Below are positions 38,401 to 53,400 of a DNA stretch of 64,000 nucleotides, piece by piece. Location: NCBI RefSeq assembly GCF_964199755.1, contig NC_133896.1, forward strand, positions 174,655,092 to 174,719,091, read 5' to 3'. The stretch is from Larus michahellis (lineage: Eukaryota; Chordata; Aves; Charadriiformes; Laridae). Position numbers and translations under genes: made by a program. Within the stretch, counting starts at the first letter, position 1; the number at the start of each line of letters is the position of its first letter. Under the pieces are notes generated by a model. The model had not been told where the DNA came from. It searched no databases and worked only from the letters and a program-made list of their open reading frames with translations.

Positions 38401-41400
38401 GTTTTTGTTTTTTTTTATAAAGAGGTAACGAAAATTGCTAATGAGGTCTAATAATGGAGCACTACTCAATGATGTAGATTAAACGTGGAACTGAACTACA
38501 TGCAGACTTAAATGAAACCTATTACACTAATTAATGAACATCCACTTAGTCTAGTAATTTGGAACAATCAGCGTAATTTAGAAGTGCGCTTCTTCTGAAG
38601 AAGCCAGACAAAGGGCTGTGCGTGAAAGCATAGCTTTTTACTGCAATTGTGTGCATAGGGGAAAAAAAACACCCACAAACAACAACAAAAAACCCCCAAA
38701 AAACCGCAGCATCGTACTACTTTGAACCAAGTGCTGATTCATACACACTCCTCCCTGACAAGCTCTTAGGTAAGAAAAATACCTGAGGTTGCAGCTGCTT
38801 CTACAGCTATGCTACAGTAAGGTGGAGGGGAAGTATCTGCTTCAGATAAGGCTGCCGTCTGGGGCATCTGCGTAGTCTCCGTAGACGTGGAAGGCTGCTC
38901 AGCCGCTGAAGACTCTGAGGGGTCATCCTCATTGTGAAGCTTAGAAGACAAACACACAAATTTCAGACGCGTTCAGGCAATACTTTCTATGACAGTCTAG
39001 TACTTGCAGAACCGTCTTCAAAAAGAGAGATTACTCTGCAACAAAACCAAAAATTATTTACAAAACTGCATGTGACTACTGTAAGTGGTCCAGTTAAATC
39101 CTTTTAAGCAAACAGCTAAAGATAATCTTAAATGGCATTTTTTTTCTTTTTTTTCCCCCAGAAATGGATTCCTTCTCATCAATCATGTTCGCAGAGCCTT
39201 TAAAATCTGTTTTTATAAAGGTTTACTGTATGGGAAAATGCTGACTGTAAAGTACTTGAACACTGGTACACTTTTTTTTCCTCCTTAAATACATTCATAA
39301 AATGTATTAACCCATTTAAAAATACAACAGGTGAGCAATACTGTCTTTTCTTGTACTAAACAAAAAGAAATAAAAAACATGACAAATTTCTACGTCTATA
39401 ACTGGGATTATTATACTCTTGGATCTTGTCAGAGAGCTTCTCCATTCAAATTCTGCGACTTTTCAAAACAATCTGCTGTTCTTTACAGACTAGAAAGAAT
39501 CCTTCCCCTATAAAACTTTAAGTTGCTGGTTTGTTTGGTTGTTCGTTTTCTTAAAATGCAGCTTTAAAAGACATGTCCAGTTAAGCATATACAGAAATAA
39601 GAATTTGAATAAGCAAGAACATTATTAAAACCATGGAATTCGGATCTAGCAACTAACATTTCCAGCAACTAACATCTTTTCTTAGAGAAGTATTTTTGAT
39701 TATTTTAGCTAATTTGATAGTGTTTCAAATATGAATCAAACTTTAAGAAGAGTACTAGCATTAAACAAAAGAAGTGCTAGTTCCCACTAGTGTGAACTAC
39801 AAGATAAGATGCCTAGAAGGCAGCTACTGAAGCTCCATATTTAAAACCCAGAAAATAAGTTGAACATATCTGAAAAAAATAATTCTGTAACTTGAAATTG
39901 CTAGTTTCTATGAACAAGCATAATTTTAATAACAAAATATTAAGAATATATCTGTATTAATTTCATATTAGGCAAAGTACAATCAGATTACTGGAAAAAG
40001 CATATTCTCAGAAGAAAGCAAGCTAAATTCTTTGCTAAGTAGCATAACATTCATACCAAAATTCTTTTATATCCAGAGTATATCAAAGTTCACAGAACGG
40101 CTGAAGTTGGAATGGACCTCTGGAGGTTATAAGGTCCAACCCCCCTGCTCAACCGCAGCTACCTACAGCCAGTTGCCCAGGACCACGTCCTGATGGCTTT
40201 TGAGTATCTCCAAGGATGGAGACTCCACAACCTCCCTGGGCAACCTGTTTCAATGCCTAGTCACACTGACATTTTAAAAAAATAAAAAATGCTGAAAAAA
40301 AGAGAAAGAAATAAAAGAGTGTTTCCTGATGTTCAGCGAGAACCTGGGAATCTCCTGTGTTTCTCTGTGTGCCCATTGCCTCTGGTCCTGCCTCTGAGCT
40401 CCACTGAAAAGAGCCTGGCTCCATCCTCTCTGCACCCTCCTGGCAGGGATTTACGTACACTGATGAGTTTCCCCCCCGAGCCTTCTTTGCTCCAGGCTGA
40501 AAAGTCCCAGGTCTTGGAGACTTTCCTCACAGGAGGCATGCTCCCGTCCCTTCATCACCTTGGTTGCCCTTTGTTGGGCTCTCCCCAGTACGCCCATGTC
40601 TCTCTGGTACTGGGAAACCCAGACCTGGGCATAGCAGTGTGGCCTCACCAATGCTGAGCAGAGGGGAAGGGTCACCTCCCTCCACCTAATGGCAATGCTT
40701 TGCCCAGTGCAGCCCAAGGTACCATTAGCCTTTTCTGCTGCAAGGGCACGCTGCTGGCTCATGTTCAAGTTCTGCAGGTTACAAATTCCGTGCTTTTCTT
40801 TCTAATGAAAAACTAAGGATAACAGCAGGAATTAAAAGCATAGAAGACATTTCAACAGTAGGCAGGTAAATCAAAACTATAGTTGAAGGGAAAACAGAAA
40901 ATGCTTCAGAAGAAGTTAGAGCAACAGAACAACTTCATTGCAATTTTTATATGGCTTCTACCACACTCTTCTCTTTAAATGTGTCAAATTAGAAAAAGTG
41001 ATAACATTACTTGCTAAAGCATTTTTAATCATTTTTCAGGAATCCCTCCAAATACTGTATTCAAAGAACCACAGCTTAAAGATTAAAGGGTTTATCTATA
41101 AACTACATATATATGCACACACATATGTTAAGTATATATACACACCCAGGCACAATACGCACACGAGCACATACTATTAAGGAGAAGTCACCTTCAATGG
41201 AACTGATAGGGGTTATCGAGGGTTTTTGGGTACTGAGCAATCAGGTCATTTAATGGCTAGTGAGTGGTCCAGAAGAAGTAGTAACCTGAGAAATACGTAT
41301 AGCAATTTAGAGTAGTTAAGGCCAAAGAAAACAAAACCTCTTCAAAAGATCCTAACATATTTAGGGATACAGAAAGCAAAGTGAGAAGACAAAACACTCA

Positions 41401-44400
41401 ATTCTAAAAATATCAAGCAGGTCAGAAAAACAGCCTGAGAGCTATAAATGTTACGGTTCTAAATTAAGTACTATAATTCACAAGAAAAATCTAGTATTGC
41501 AATGGATATAGCTAAAATAAAACCTTTTTTAAATAAAACTGTGATTGCATTAGCAATGAGACAAATAACAGAACAGTACTGGCATACTTTTACACTAATG
41601 GCTGGTACATCCGCCCTCATTTGGGATGTGTATGCATTTCTGACTACCCCACCACAACAACCTGGTCTACAAGCAGAGGAAGAAGTAAAGCCTAGGTAAT
41701 GGATTTCTGTCCATTACCTCCATTCTTCCTCTCCTTTCATCCTTCACTTCAATCACCGCAACTTTTTGTCCCTACCAAGCCACAGTATGTGCTGTCACTA
41801 TCATGAAGACACGCAGAGATCTGCAGCAGCTCATTGAGTAGTAATATGCTCTTTGACCAAAATCCACCAAGGAAATTAATTTTGTGTCTTCTACATGCTT
41901 TCTTGAGAAGTTACCTTTCTCCAAATTATCTGTAATTTAATAATAGTTACAAATGGTCAAAGTAACATGAGGGTGGAAGAAGAACAAGCACACGAGGCTT
42001 CTTGCCTTCAAAGATTGAGTTAACAAGTCATTCAATTGTTATAGCAACTGCAATTAGGAAACAGAAAAATTCCATCCTAAGGGCTCCCTACAAAAGAGTG
42101 CCGTTATGCCCTTTAGAGCATTCAAAAGGTCTTTATTTTGTAGGACTCATATTCAGGGATCAAGCATTTCTGTTCATCCTGTCTTCCACTATACAGACCT
42201 TTCAGAAATTCTGAAAGGCATCAAGGTTATCCTAATGCATCAACTTAAAGAAAAATCATAAGACTCCTTACAGAGTACCCCATCATAAAAATCACAAGAA
42301 GTGGATTAAGCAGCTTGAGTATTTACAGCTAGAATAATAAACACAAGTTGTTCCACGAACAGAAACCAGCTTTTGTTAGTTCTCGTTCAAGCATCCTGTC
42401 TCCTACTCTCTCCTCAAGGCAAAAACTTCAGCTCCTCCAAAGGGACTCAACTGGGGTAAAAAACAAACCAAACCAACTAAAACCCACAACTGCAGCAGAA
42501 CTTGCCCCAGCAAGCTGGAAATTTTGCCTATGCCAGCAAGGTAGACAGCGGTGGTTATATCGTTTTGTCTTGTAGCAACACTGCCTTGTCTACACAGGGC
42601 ACCGACTCTCCTCTGTGGAGTCACCAGTTTGCTTGAAACCAGTAAGAACCTGACTACCTTTGAGCCTCCCCCTTCCCGTTTAATTTTGGCTTATGCTGTC
42701 TGGTAAATTTAGAAGTTATTTTTGGAGACAGGGGAAGAAGAGGCCTGACACTCTGCATAGGTTCCATTGCCATAGAAACCAACCTAAAAACACTCAGAAG
42801 GGAACAGAATGCTTCTGTTTCAAGGCATTACTTATGCTACGTACTCAAATGTTACCTGAAACAGCATTTAACATTCAAAGTCTGGAAATGGTATCTAAGA
42901 TTTTTTTTTCCAATAGTAAGATTATTTTGCCCACTTTTTAAATTAAAGGACTAAGGAGAACTCACGGTTCATCATCCCAGCCCCCTCCCAAGCCCCCAAT
43001 GAACCATTATACAATAGTAAGCAATACAGCTGCTTTTGCCAAAATTATGGTCAAAACAATTACCAGGACCTATTAAACTACAGACAACTGTAAATTAGTA
43101 CCTTCCCCTGCCCCCCACCCTCACATTTTAAAAGCAGGACACAAAGACATTTTTTTTTTCTTTCACATCTTAGTCTGTATGCAGGGCACCTGGCTGACTA
43201 TATGGAGCTTTACAATTAAAAAAATGGAATGTTTTGTTGTTAGACATACTACTCTCAAACTGTTTACACAAGTATTTCAATCCCTGCTTTTCCAGCCCTC
43301 GAACTACAGTATGTTACAGACTGAAAAGTCACGATGCTCATATTCTCAAGATATATATATGTTAGGACACTTAGAATTCAAAGTTCAATCAGGGAGCAAT
43401 GGCCCTTCTGCCACCAATGACTCAAAACCACATGGCAACTACTAAAGAGCATACAGTACAGGAAAAAAACCCATTATTTTCCTTCATATGATTTTTACCC
43501 TATACTACCTTTGGTTTCTTTTCCAGAAAAGCTCTATAACAAAAAGAATGTATAGTATAGGAAAAAAAATATTATTTTCCTTCATATGATTTTCACCCTA
43601 TACTAACTTCAGTTTCTTTTCCAGAAAAACTCTATAAAGCAATAATTCACTATTGCTTTTCAGAAGAAGTTAAAAATCAATGTCAGACCTTTCAGCACAA
43701 AAATATTGTGGTAAATACAGCTACCTTTATTTCATATTTTTTTTTTATAAATAATTTCTTTAAAGAAGTACTGCATCTCCTCCTGCAATTTATTTCCTGA
43801 AGCCTGTTATTTTGTTTGTGTAATTATTTCCAAAGTAATCAGATGCAATGCCTGAAATCAGCTGACACCCTACAAAGAACACGAACCACAAGGAAGTGCT
43901 CAGTGCAGAAGCCTTTGCTGAGGGGACTGATGCAGACGCTTTTACTCTTTAGGCTTTTCAAAATAAAAAACTGGGAGGAAGATCTCATTCTATACTTACG
44001 CTTTTCATTTACCTGCAGATAGTAGTTTTGTCTGACCTACAAAAGTTTGCTTGCCTGGATAAACAGAATTTGCTTCATTTGTGGTGAACTGACTGATTGT
44101 ACAAGAGTGGCAACACAGGCAAGTTATTAAAATATGCCAATTAAAAAAAAAATAAACAGAGGAAAAGGAGAAGGATACATTAAGATGTCTTAGGTCATCT
44201 GTATCACACTGACACAAAATTAGAACGATGTTTTCTGATAAAGTGCATCAAAGTAGCACATGCTAGCTCTAGTCATAGCGTAACACTCACAAACAGCACT
44301 CGGGCTGTTCCTGTTACCTGATTTTATGCAGGTTTCAAAAGCTTGTTTTCCCATTTCATAAAATATGATTTACAGAAATCAGTACACTGTAAAATTACCA

Positions 44401-47400
44401 CAACATAATTAACTTCAACAGCAAGTTGCAAGCATTTTAAAAAGACGACCTTTATAAACATACACTACTTTCATGCTATTTGTATAATTTATTTAGTGTA
44501 GCATGAAATTATGCAGAAGATACTACCATACAGGAAAAAAAAAAAAAAAAACCATCCAAAAAACATCTAGTCAGCTTTCTTTGCCTGTTTCCTTTCATAC
44601 CTTTACTCATCTTGAAAAAGCCTGACTTTGGGTAAGCTTTTGCCTCAGTTTCAGTAGCGATGGTTCTGCCTGGGCCACCAGAGCTTCACAGCTTTCTCAC
44701 TAGCAATCTTAAATTACAAGCATTTTTAATGTGTCCTCCTTTCTAGCCTTTCAAGTGATATGACAATTATGTTTTTGAAGAAGCCTGGCTCCTCCAATTT
44801 TCACCTCACACCAACCAGCTCATGGGTTGTTTCAAATTGCATTAGAACAAATACAATACATAGCAACCCCATAATGCTGGACCTAATATTATGCTTTAAG
44901 TATGGAGACAACTAAGTAGACCATGCAAGTTCAACCTTTGTATGCAAGCCAGTCAGTTGGTACACTTCCTCCACAAAAAGCAACACTCTTAACAAGAGAG
45001 ATTCACCTTTACTTTGCAGAAGTTAACACTTTGGTCTTCTAAAGTCAGTTTTTTAGACTATGCCAAAAAGGTCAACCAAAAATATCTACTTACTTCAGCT
45101 TCTAGTGCTGGAGGGAAGGGCACAAAAGACCCATCTCACGACTGCCTGTGCAAAAAAGTATTTCAGCATTTCTGCATTAGATTCATGACATCTTCCATAC
45201 TGCTGTACAGGTATTTATTCCATTGAAATTCTACCACAGGAAATATTAGAAGTGTACCCAATAGCAGGTTAAAAAGAAAACTGCTATAATCTTAGTTAAA
45301 CTTTCAGGAAGCTCCTCCTCTCTTTACGTTACACCTGATATTTTCATTTGCTGAAAATTTCAGAGGTCTTTTAGACCTGCCTACTTGTTATGATTTGTAA
45401 ATCTGTACTAAAATGCCCCTACAAATGAGGCGCTACTCAGACTGAGGCTTGAAAGCATAATTCTTTACCTACATAAAAACAATTTCACTTGAACAAACGC
45501 AGGCTGTGTATTAAATGCTTGTTTTGTAACCACATCGTGCGTTTTTTCACCTCGAGTAGTCTAAAAATAGGTTTATTCATCTGTAAATAGCTAAGTATTA
45601 ATCTTGGGATTAATTTTTCAAGGAAAAAAAACACCAAAGGAAATCTTGAAATAAAATTTAATTCTGAACCTGTTACAAAAATACTTCATGTTGGAAACAG
45701 CTTTGACCTCTGTTTCCCCATCTCTATTGTTTCTGAATGACACAAAATGGTCTCAACAGCTCACGGTATTGACTATTAGTTTTTTATTTTTAGAAAAACC
45801 CATAAAACCTATACCATTAACCCATAAATGCCATTCAAGTGCTAAGATCAATCAGCCCTAATTCACGTCACCAGCAGCCACTGGACAATCAAAACTAAAA
45901 CCAATGATCTGTAATTACACTTAGATAAGAATTACAGGAGCAGAAGAGATAAATATATTCTTCTACAAAATGAATGTTTTCATTTTCTGGTTTATCAGGA
46001 AAAAAAAATCCCAAAAGAAATATTTCACAATTCTTGAGGGAAAACACCAAACTAAAACACATCTTAACTTAGTAACTTTCTCCTGAGTATCAGTTTTTAT
46101 CCTCTACCAATAAGGTAGTTTACAACAACATCATGCCTTTTTCTTCAAATTCCTGTTGTAACACCAATTTACCACAAACCCATGCAGACCAGATCGTTAA
46201 TTTCACAGCTAGTAGGAAGGCAGTTATTTGCAGTTCAGCACCAAACACAATTTTTTCTAAAACATGTTCTGGACACAGCCACAGCGCTCCAGAGAAACAT
46301 CATCCTGTAGAGACTGTGGAGCCTTCAGATGAATAAATACTCTATTAAAGTACTAAGCAATTAAGCTTATAAGGCATTTTAGTACATTCCAGTAAAACAT
46401 AAAAGTCAAAACCACAAGATTTTCAGCTTTTATGTATTTAAAAGTAACCAAATTTAATCAGAATTTATGACTGCACAGAACAGATACACATTTTTTCCCC
46501 ACCATCCCATCACTTGGCAAGCATCGACTATCACATACCCAGATCTAGCAACAGCCCTTCATGACAGTGGAGTGGTTTTGATTTTGGGGTTTTTTTTGGT
46601 TTTGTTTTTTTTTTTTCCCTCCTTGATGCATCTGTGCAGAAAGTTTTCAACAGCAGTCAATACATTAGAAGGTCAGAGGTGTAAAAGCTGCAGTAGAAGC
46701 AGAAAAGCAGAACAGAAGTCCATTGCTGCCGTTCCACAGCTGTGTAGAAATACCAACTGTGTCTGCTAAATAAGGATTAGGTGCCATGGAAACCCACAAC
46801 CTCTGGAGGCAAACTTCTACCAAAAAGAATCCAAAGAGATTTATACCAAATGCTGCTGAAAAATATGTTGCAACAGAAAGGCTTTTCTGCCAAAGTGAGA
46901 CTCCTCATGTAAAAATAAAGTGATCCATAGCAATTCAAAGTGTTTGACATGAACCGCACTTAAGCGATAGTTAAATCATTTTAGTCAGTACTCTTTAACT
47001 AGGGATCTTTAACCTATTGGATTTTTCAAGTTGTTGTTTTGGGGTTTTTTGTTTGTTTGGTTTTGGGTTTTTGTTTTTTGGGTTTTTTTTGTTTGTTTGT
47101 TTTTAAACAAGCTTATAAGAACATTAAGGAAAAAAAAACAGAAACAAAAACACAAACAAAACCCAACAACGGTGACCAGAACTTTGTGAAGAAAAAAAAT
47201 AATGAAATAAATTATATTTATTTACATATATATATAAAATTATATTTATATTTTACATATATACTATATATATGTGTGTGTAGATAAAGATCAATCTCTC
47301 TCCCCATCCCAACAGCTACCCTACCTATAGCATTTTATGTGTTCTTTCATGTTTTCAGGGATTATAATCCAGATTTAAACAATTAATTACACACTTACCA

Positions 47401-50400
47401 GCACAACATACATATTTGCATTCATTTCCTATGGCTTCTAAGACACCTATTTTTTCCCATCCCCCACATTAACAGCTAAAGTGGAGCTATTAGTAATGGG
47501 CAGTAACATACCATGTGCCCATATGGGAACTCTTTTAAAAAAGTTAATATTCTGAGACTAAGGCTACTGGAAGCGTAGTTATCCTTAAAAAATATATCCA
47601 TTTCTCTCCAATTATTTTTTTAGCTTTCTTCTCTACTAAAGAATTATTCAGAAATAATTCTGAATACTAGAATTTTGGCAAGATCCAAACAGGTAAATGC
47701 TTCGTATTTACTGTAAAATTGTAAATCAAGCATAGCTTCCAGGAGCTTTTCCTATTGCATGGTTACAGGAATTAGTTGTGAAATTCGTGAACAAAAACCT
47801 GAAGTCTCTTATACTAATAAAGACTGTGGCTGGGACCACCATTTTTAAAATCTTCAAGTATAAAAACAGTATTTCTAGAAAGAAAAATGGTAAAAAGGTA
47901 ACTCTAGAGCTTGTACACTATGAAGTATTGCAACTCTGAGTTACTCTAGAATTTAGAAGTTATAAAAAGACTACCACATAGCCTTCTGTTTGTCAAATAG
48001 TAACTTGAGAACAGCTTGAGCAACTAGTTTAAGTTCTATAAACCAAGTACAAAACGAGGCTCTCCTCCTTGAAGATTTTCTAGTTAGAAGTAAGAGTATA
48101 TCATACAGACCCATTAATAAAACCGAAGGATGTTACTGAGACCAGCGGTCAGTCTAAGGCAGTGTTCCATCTCCAACACAATCATCAGGATCTACATGGG
48201 CAGCACACCAGCCTTAGCCGCTTATTTGCCATCCATTTTCTTCAGATGCCTCCAACATTGATGGCTGTTACATTATGGCTGGTAAAGTGTATATCTCTGC
48301 CTATTCCATTTGCATTTGTTATGGTTTTGTTAACTGTGAAAATTCTTTACCACTCACTGTGAATTTGTGTTCCTGAATCTGCCTGTGCTATCTGCCTCAA
48401 CGATCTTGTGTATTAACAAACTGCATATGTTCACTTCTCCTTGTCTTTTCTGTGACTCAACCCAAATTTCAGTGAGAGCTTTCCAGTTTTAATCTTGCAC
48501 AATTTGGTGAACAACGGCTCCGCGACTGCTTTGTCCACTGTCTTGGTGACTTTGTAAGTGTTGATCGCTTCCAACTACTGCCACCCATTCCAGAACCACT
48601 TTTAAGAAGGCTGCTTCCCTTTACCTTCTGTAGCTCCTCTTGCGAGATCCCAAAACTGCATACAGTGCCCGAGTTTCGTACAATGATGCTTCCTGTTCAT
48701 TCTCACTGTCTTCCCTGATGACAGACAATGTTTTATCAGGATTTGTTGGCAGCTGCCACTAACAAACAGCTTCAGCAAACCACCAGTGACAGCTCCAAGA
48801 ATTGCAAGTCGAAAGGTCATGGCTTCAAGTTAACAGCAGCTTTATAGAATCAGTACAGAAAGTAGATCACAGTCACTCTAAAGTTGCACAGAACGTATGA
48901 AACACGTAAACTATAAAAGTAGAGGGAACAGTAAAGTCTGTAAAATTAGGAAGTGGACAGGGCTGTCACCGTGAGCAAACTCAATATTCAACAGTTAGTT
49001 CCGGCTTCCATTTTAGCCTACATTCATCTTGGCTAAAAAGTATTATGCATGTTTCATTTAGAAGTCCAAGTACAGTAGGAAGGTTTATGCACAATGTTTC
49101 CTAATGAAGACAACGCAGGAAAATGCTAAAAATGGCAAATCCATTTTACTAGGGGAGGGATAAAGAAAAAGAGGTGGTTTTTTTTCCTGGAGAAGTATCA
49201 TGGTAACTGAACTACAGAAGGAGCACACAGTTTCACATTAAGCTCCTGATTTGAGAGAGGTAGGCAAAAAATGACTCTCAAGTTTGTGCCTCCTGTATCA
49301 CAGGTAAGTAAATATCCTTGAAAATTCTGCAGTAAAACTCTAAGAAAAACGTGAAATGTCTCAACTTCATTGACAACACAGAGGTTTTATTGCTCGTGTA
49401 TTTGAATAAAGCCAGTCAAGCAGGAACAGTTTCCCACTCTACAGTACCAGTTAGCCCAAAATGAAATCATTAATTAAATAATACATCAATCAGAGGATAT
49501 TATTAATCAATAAGAGCAACCCTTTTTATTCTTAATAGAGGGTCAATTGTGCCTGACTTTTCAGCATATCTCATTTTCTTAGTAACTGGAAAATGGAGTA
49601 CTCAAAGTCCTCATCTTAAGATATCAGTAAATCAAATCATTAGAGAGATAATGCAGACAGAAATTTCAACAGCTTAAAAACCGCACACACATACAAAACA
49701 CCAGCTGAACACACTTTTTGTGCATTGCATGCAGAAGAACAGGCTCTACTGAAAAGATTCTCATTTTCATTTGTGGTCTTCTTTCTTTTCCATCCACTGT
49801 GGGACTCACAGCTTTAGTAAGGTTTAGTAGCAAAGATAAACACAACTCACACAACAATAATAAACACTAAAGGCCCTTTCTCTGAAGAATGCATTTTTAT
49901 GTCTCAACAGATAGTATTGAGTTTTTTCAACTCTGCTGTTAGAGCTAAAAAGTGTTGACTAAGCATTTTAAAGCAAGCCTACAAAATATTTGGCCCAAAG
50001 GACAATACTCTGGATCTTTCGGCTGCTGGAGAGATGATGCATCCGTCTAGAGGCAGGTCATGTTTTTGTGGTTATAAGGCAGCTGAACAAAAACAACAAA
50101 AAGCAGCAGTCTAGGAAGCTCAGCTCTTCAGAGGAGAGTAGAAGATGACCAAACTAGTGCTATCTGTAAACCACAGGGAGTATTAAAATAACTAACTAAA
50201 TAAATAAAAAAAAAAAACAGTAACAGACACCGAGGTATGTGAGAAAGGAACATGGGCCACACCGCTCATCATCAGCTGCAGCCCAGCACGGCAGGGCTTT
50301 AGTGACCTGCTTGTTTGTTCGAATTACGCGCTCTCATTCTAGAATTTGGAAAAGGTTTTTAAGAATATACAGCTTGTGCGAGTCTTTTTCCTAATCATAT

Positions 50401-53400
50401 ATTCTGTGCATTTGATGCAAGTCAATTTTGCGACCACAATCCTGGAGTTTCAATTAAGAGTCTTAATGCTTCAGTACATTCCTTAAATACCGTTTCCCTT
50501 AAATTTCAAAATATGACAATTACCACAATCAAAATAGACAATTGGCCTCAGTATCACCGAGGGCTCTTAGCCCAACTGTCTCACGCTTTACCAAAGGCAT
50601 CACTCACTCCTCAAAGATGGCAAGTGTTAACTACATTCACCATTACCAAAGCAATCCTTAAATATGAGCTTGTGCTGCTTTATAAAAAAATAAAAAACCA
50701 AACATCCCCCCGCCAACACTCTTACTTTCTGCAATAAGGAGATAACTGATACTGTAAGCATCCTTTCGTCAATAACTTTTCCTCAAGGTTGCTCTATGTA
50801 ACCTTTCCAGATTAATCAGGGAAAAGCAAAAACACATTCAATAATTCAAGCTACGTATACACCTTTACCAAGGACATGATTCTGACCTTTCCTACAACAA
50901 TAATCAGTCAACATTAATAGGATTAATGCCAAAAGGTAAAATATTGTTCAAAGCTAAAATGGACAAACTATGTTTGTGAATATGTTATCATACAATAGTT
51001 GGAGACCAAACTTTTATTTTTTTTTACTGGAAAGCCACATTTTACAAGAAGGAAGATGACAAATCTCTGCCAAACACCTGGAACAGTAACTCCAGAGAAA
51101 GAAAAATGGGATTACAAACAGAAATAAAGTAACATACAGGCTATTGACCAGATTTTGTTGTGTCTACACCACTCAAAGTTTGGAGGCTTGTCTTCCAGAT
51201 TGTTCTGTCCATTCCAAACACAGTTGGAGGAGGCACAGCAAGGGATGGGGTTGGGGGGTGACTGGCTATCTAGTGTTTTGGCTATAGAGTGACTGAGAAG
51301 TGCATTCGACTATATCAGTTTTAGGCTAATCTTAGCCTGCGATAATGGAAACGATGCTTAAATGGAATAAACAGTTAAATGTTAAAATGGAAATATATTT
51401 TCCACTTTCACTGTAAATCTCAAAGCCGTAAGGCATCCGCATCCTGACATGTGCTGTGAGCCCTGTCTGCGCGAGTCTGAAATGACTTCACCACAAAACA
51501 GAAGAAGTTAGTCATTTTCATTGAAAACACAGCTGGCGAAGGGGGTGCCCGTTTTACTAAAATCAGCTAGCTGTGACAGCACTTGTCCAGGAAGTGGGAG
51601 ACCTAAGCCTGAGGCAGCTCAAACCCACAGTCTTGGCTGTGCAATAGCTTCATGTCAGTAGGAACAGTTGGCAGTGCGTCCCCAACCTAACAAGTTGCCA
51701 ATTTTTTAATTTTTTTTTTTTTTTTTACTCATCATTTCTTTGGATTACTTTTCTCTCCATTTGAAAATGTCTTGTCTAACGTGGGTGCATTGGTATACGT
51801 CCATTTATTCATTCCTCTTTCTGAAGTAGCTGACACACCTGAAGTCTAGAAGAAGGTCTAAGGCTACCAAACTCAACACAATGTTCACATCTATGACTGT
51901 AAACTGAGCACTGAGGTCTCACAAAGTTAGGTGTGATGACATTACCAGTTGCCACATCTTCCTTGTTTTGCCAACACTGTCACTGGGGAGAAAGTTTCAA
52001 AATAAGCCTAGAGTTAGCCATTTGTCAAAAGTACCTCATTTTCCCCATCCAGAAGACGGCTACTAACATTTCGTATTAAAGTAGCACTTGGTTTCTGAAA
52101 TTAGCCTGATGAGGTTCCTACCATATTTTTCAGATACAAAAAATTAGAGTTTCTCTTTTTTTAAAGTAGCATGAAAAGAACGTATAGCTTGGCCACATCA
52201 CAGCTGACTTCTGCTAACCATGCTATTTGAAGGCATTTTATTCCTGTTACTGAACTTTTGCCTTTTTAAATAGGATTAGAAGACTTACTAGATGTGGCAC
52301 ATATGCATGCCACCGCCTGAAGCTGTCCTTTTACATTACATGACTCAGTGTCACTGATCACATACATCTTTCACTCAGTGATCACGTACATCTTTCTTTT
52401 GGCTTTTTGCGTCTTTCGAGAACCTAAAAATCTCATTGTTTCTCAGCCACGCCAAGAGCTTGCTGCCATCAGAAAGGACAGTCCTACCCTCTCCTCCTGC
52501 ACTACCCTTGTGCAGACTCAGCCAAGACCTTTGGAGAAAAAACCCAAGTGGAACAACCCAGGTAAGCCTTGCTGATTTTTACTACTCATTTTATTTTGTT
52601 CAGTATGGTAAAACCGGTGCCCTATACAACTAAACCAATTTATGTTGCAGGGCCAATAAAAAGAACACCCTATGTCCTTCTGTGCCCACGCCAAAAAGAA
52701 AGGAAACTGCCCACATGCCACAACCTGTGCCCACATGAAGAACCAGAAAGCTATTGTAACCGCAGTTACTCCACTTGTACCAGTGAGCCAGCGTTTCTTC
52801 CTATGAATCAGACACAGAGCTTTGGTGTTGTATCTGTGGCCCTCTGAAAGAGAGATCCAAAAACCAGCCAGTGACGGCAACACACAAAGTTAAACCACTC
52901 TGCTTTAAATTTACAAAGGGAACTAGACAGAAAGGATTGTATCTGTTTGGTACCTCATCACCTTCATTTAGAAGGAACACACAAAGCGACATGAGGTTTA
53001 TTTCCTTGTTCACATGAAACACAGAAGTACTTGAAAACTTAACTAAGAAGTGACAAAAGCGTGAAAATGTATTACTTTAAGCACTAACTGTATCACTACC
53101 ATATCTGCAAACATACCTCAACATCTACAATTTCTCTTCTTCGTTTGCAGCAGGATTCTTCATAAAAAAATAGGGAAAAGTGTTTATAAAAATGTTAAAG
53201 CTATTCTTTAAAAAAAAAAACCCACTATGTTTGATAGCCAAATTTGTCACAGGTAAAAATGTTACAGAAATAAATTCAAAATTTCTAATGTTTATTATAA
53301 GTGAATTCCAAAAAACAATTAAGACACAAGAATAGCCAATTCTTCGAAAGTGTAATTTACCTCATTTCAGAAGATCCTCATTTGCTCTTCTAAACTATTA

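Noticed and set aside
52348..52883. Overlapping open frames in intron 1, a possible antisense gene
   Set aside because: Frames exist on both strands with no protein family signal; a local duplication lies at the left end.
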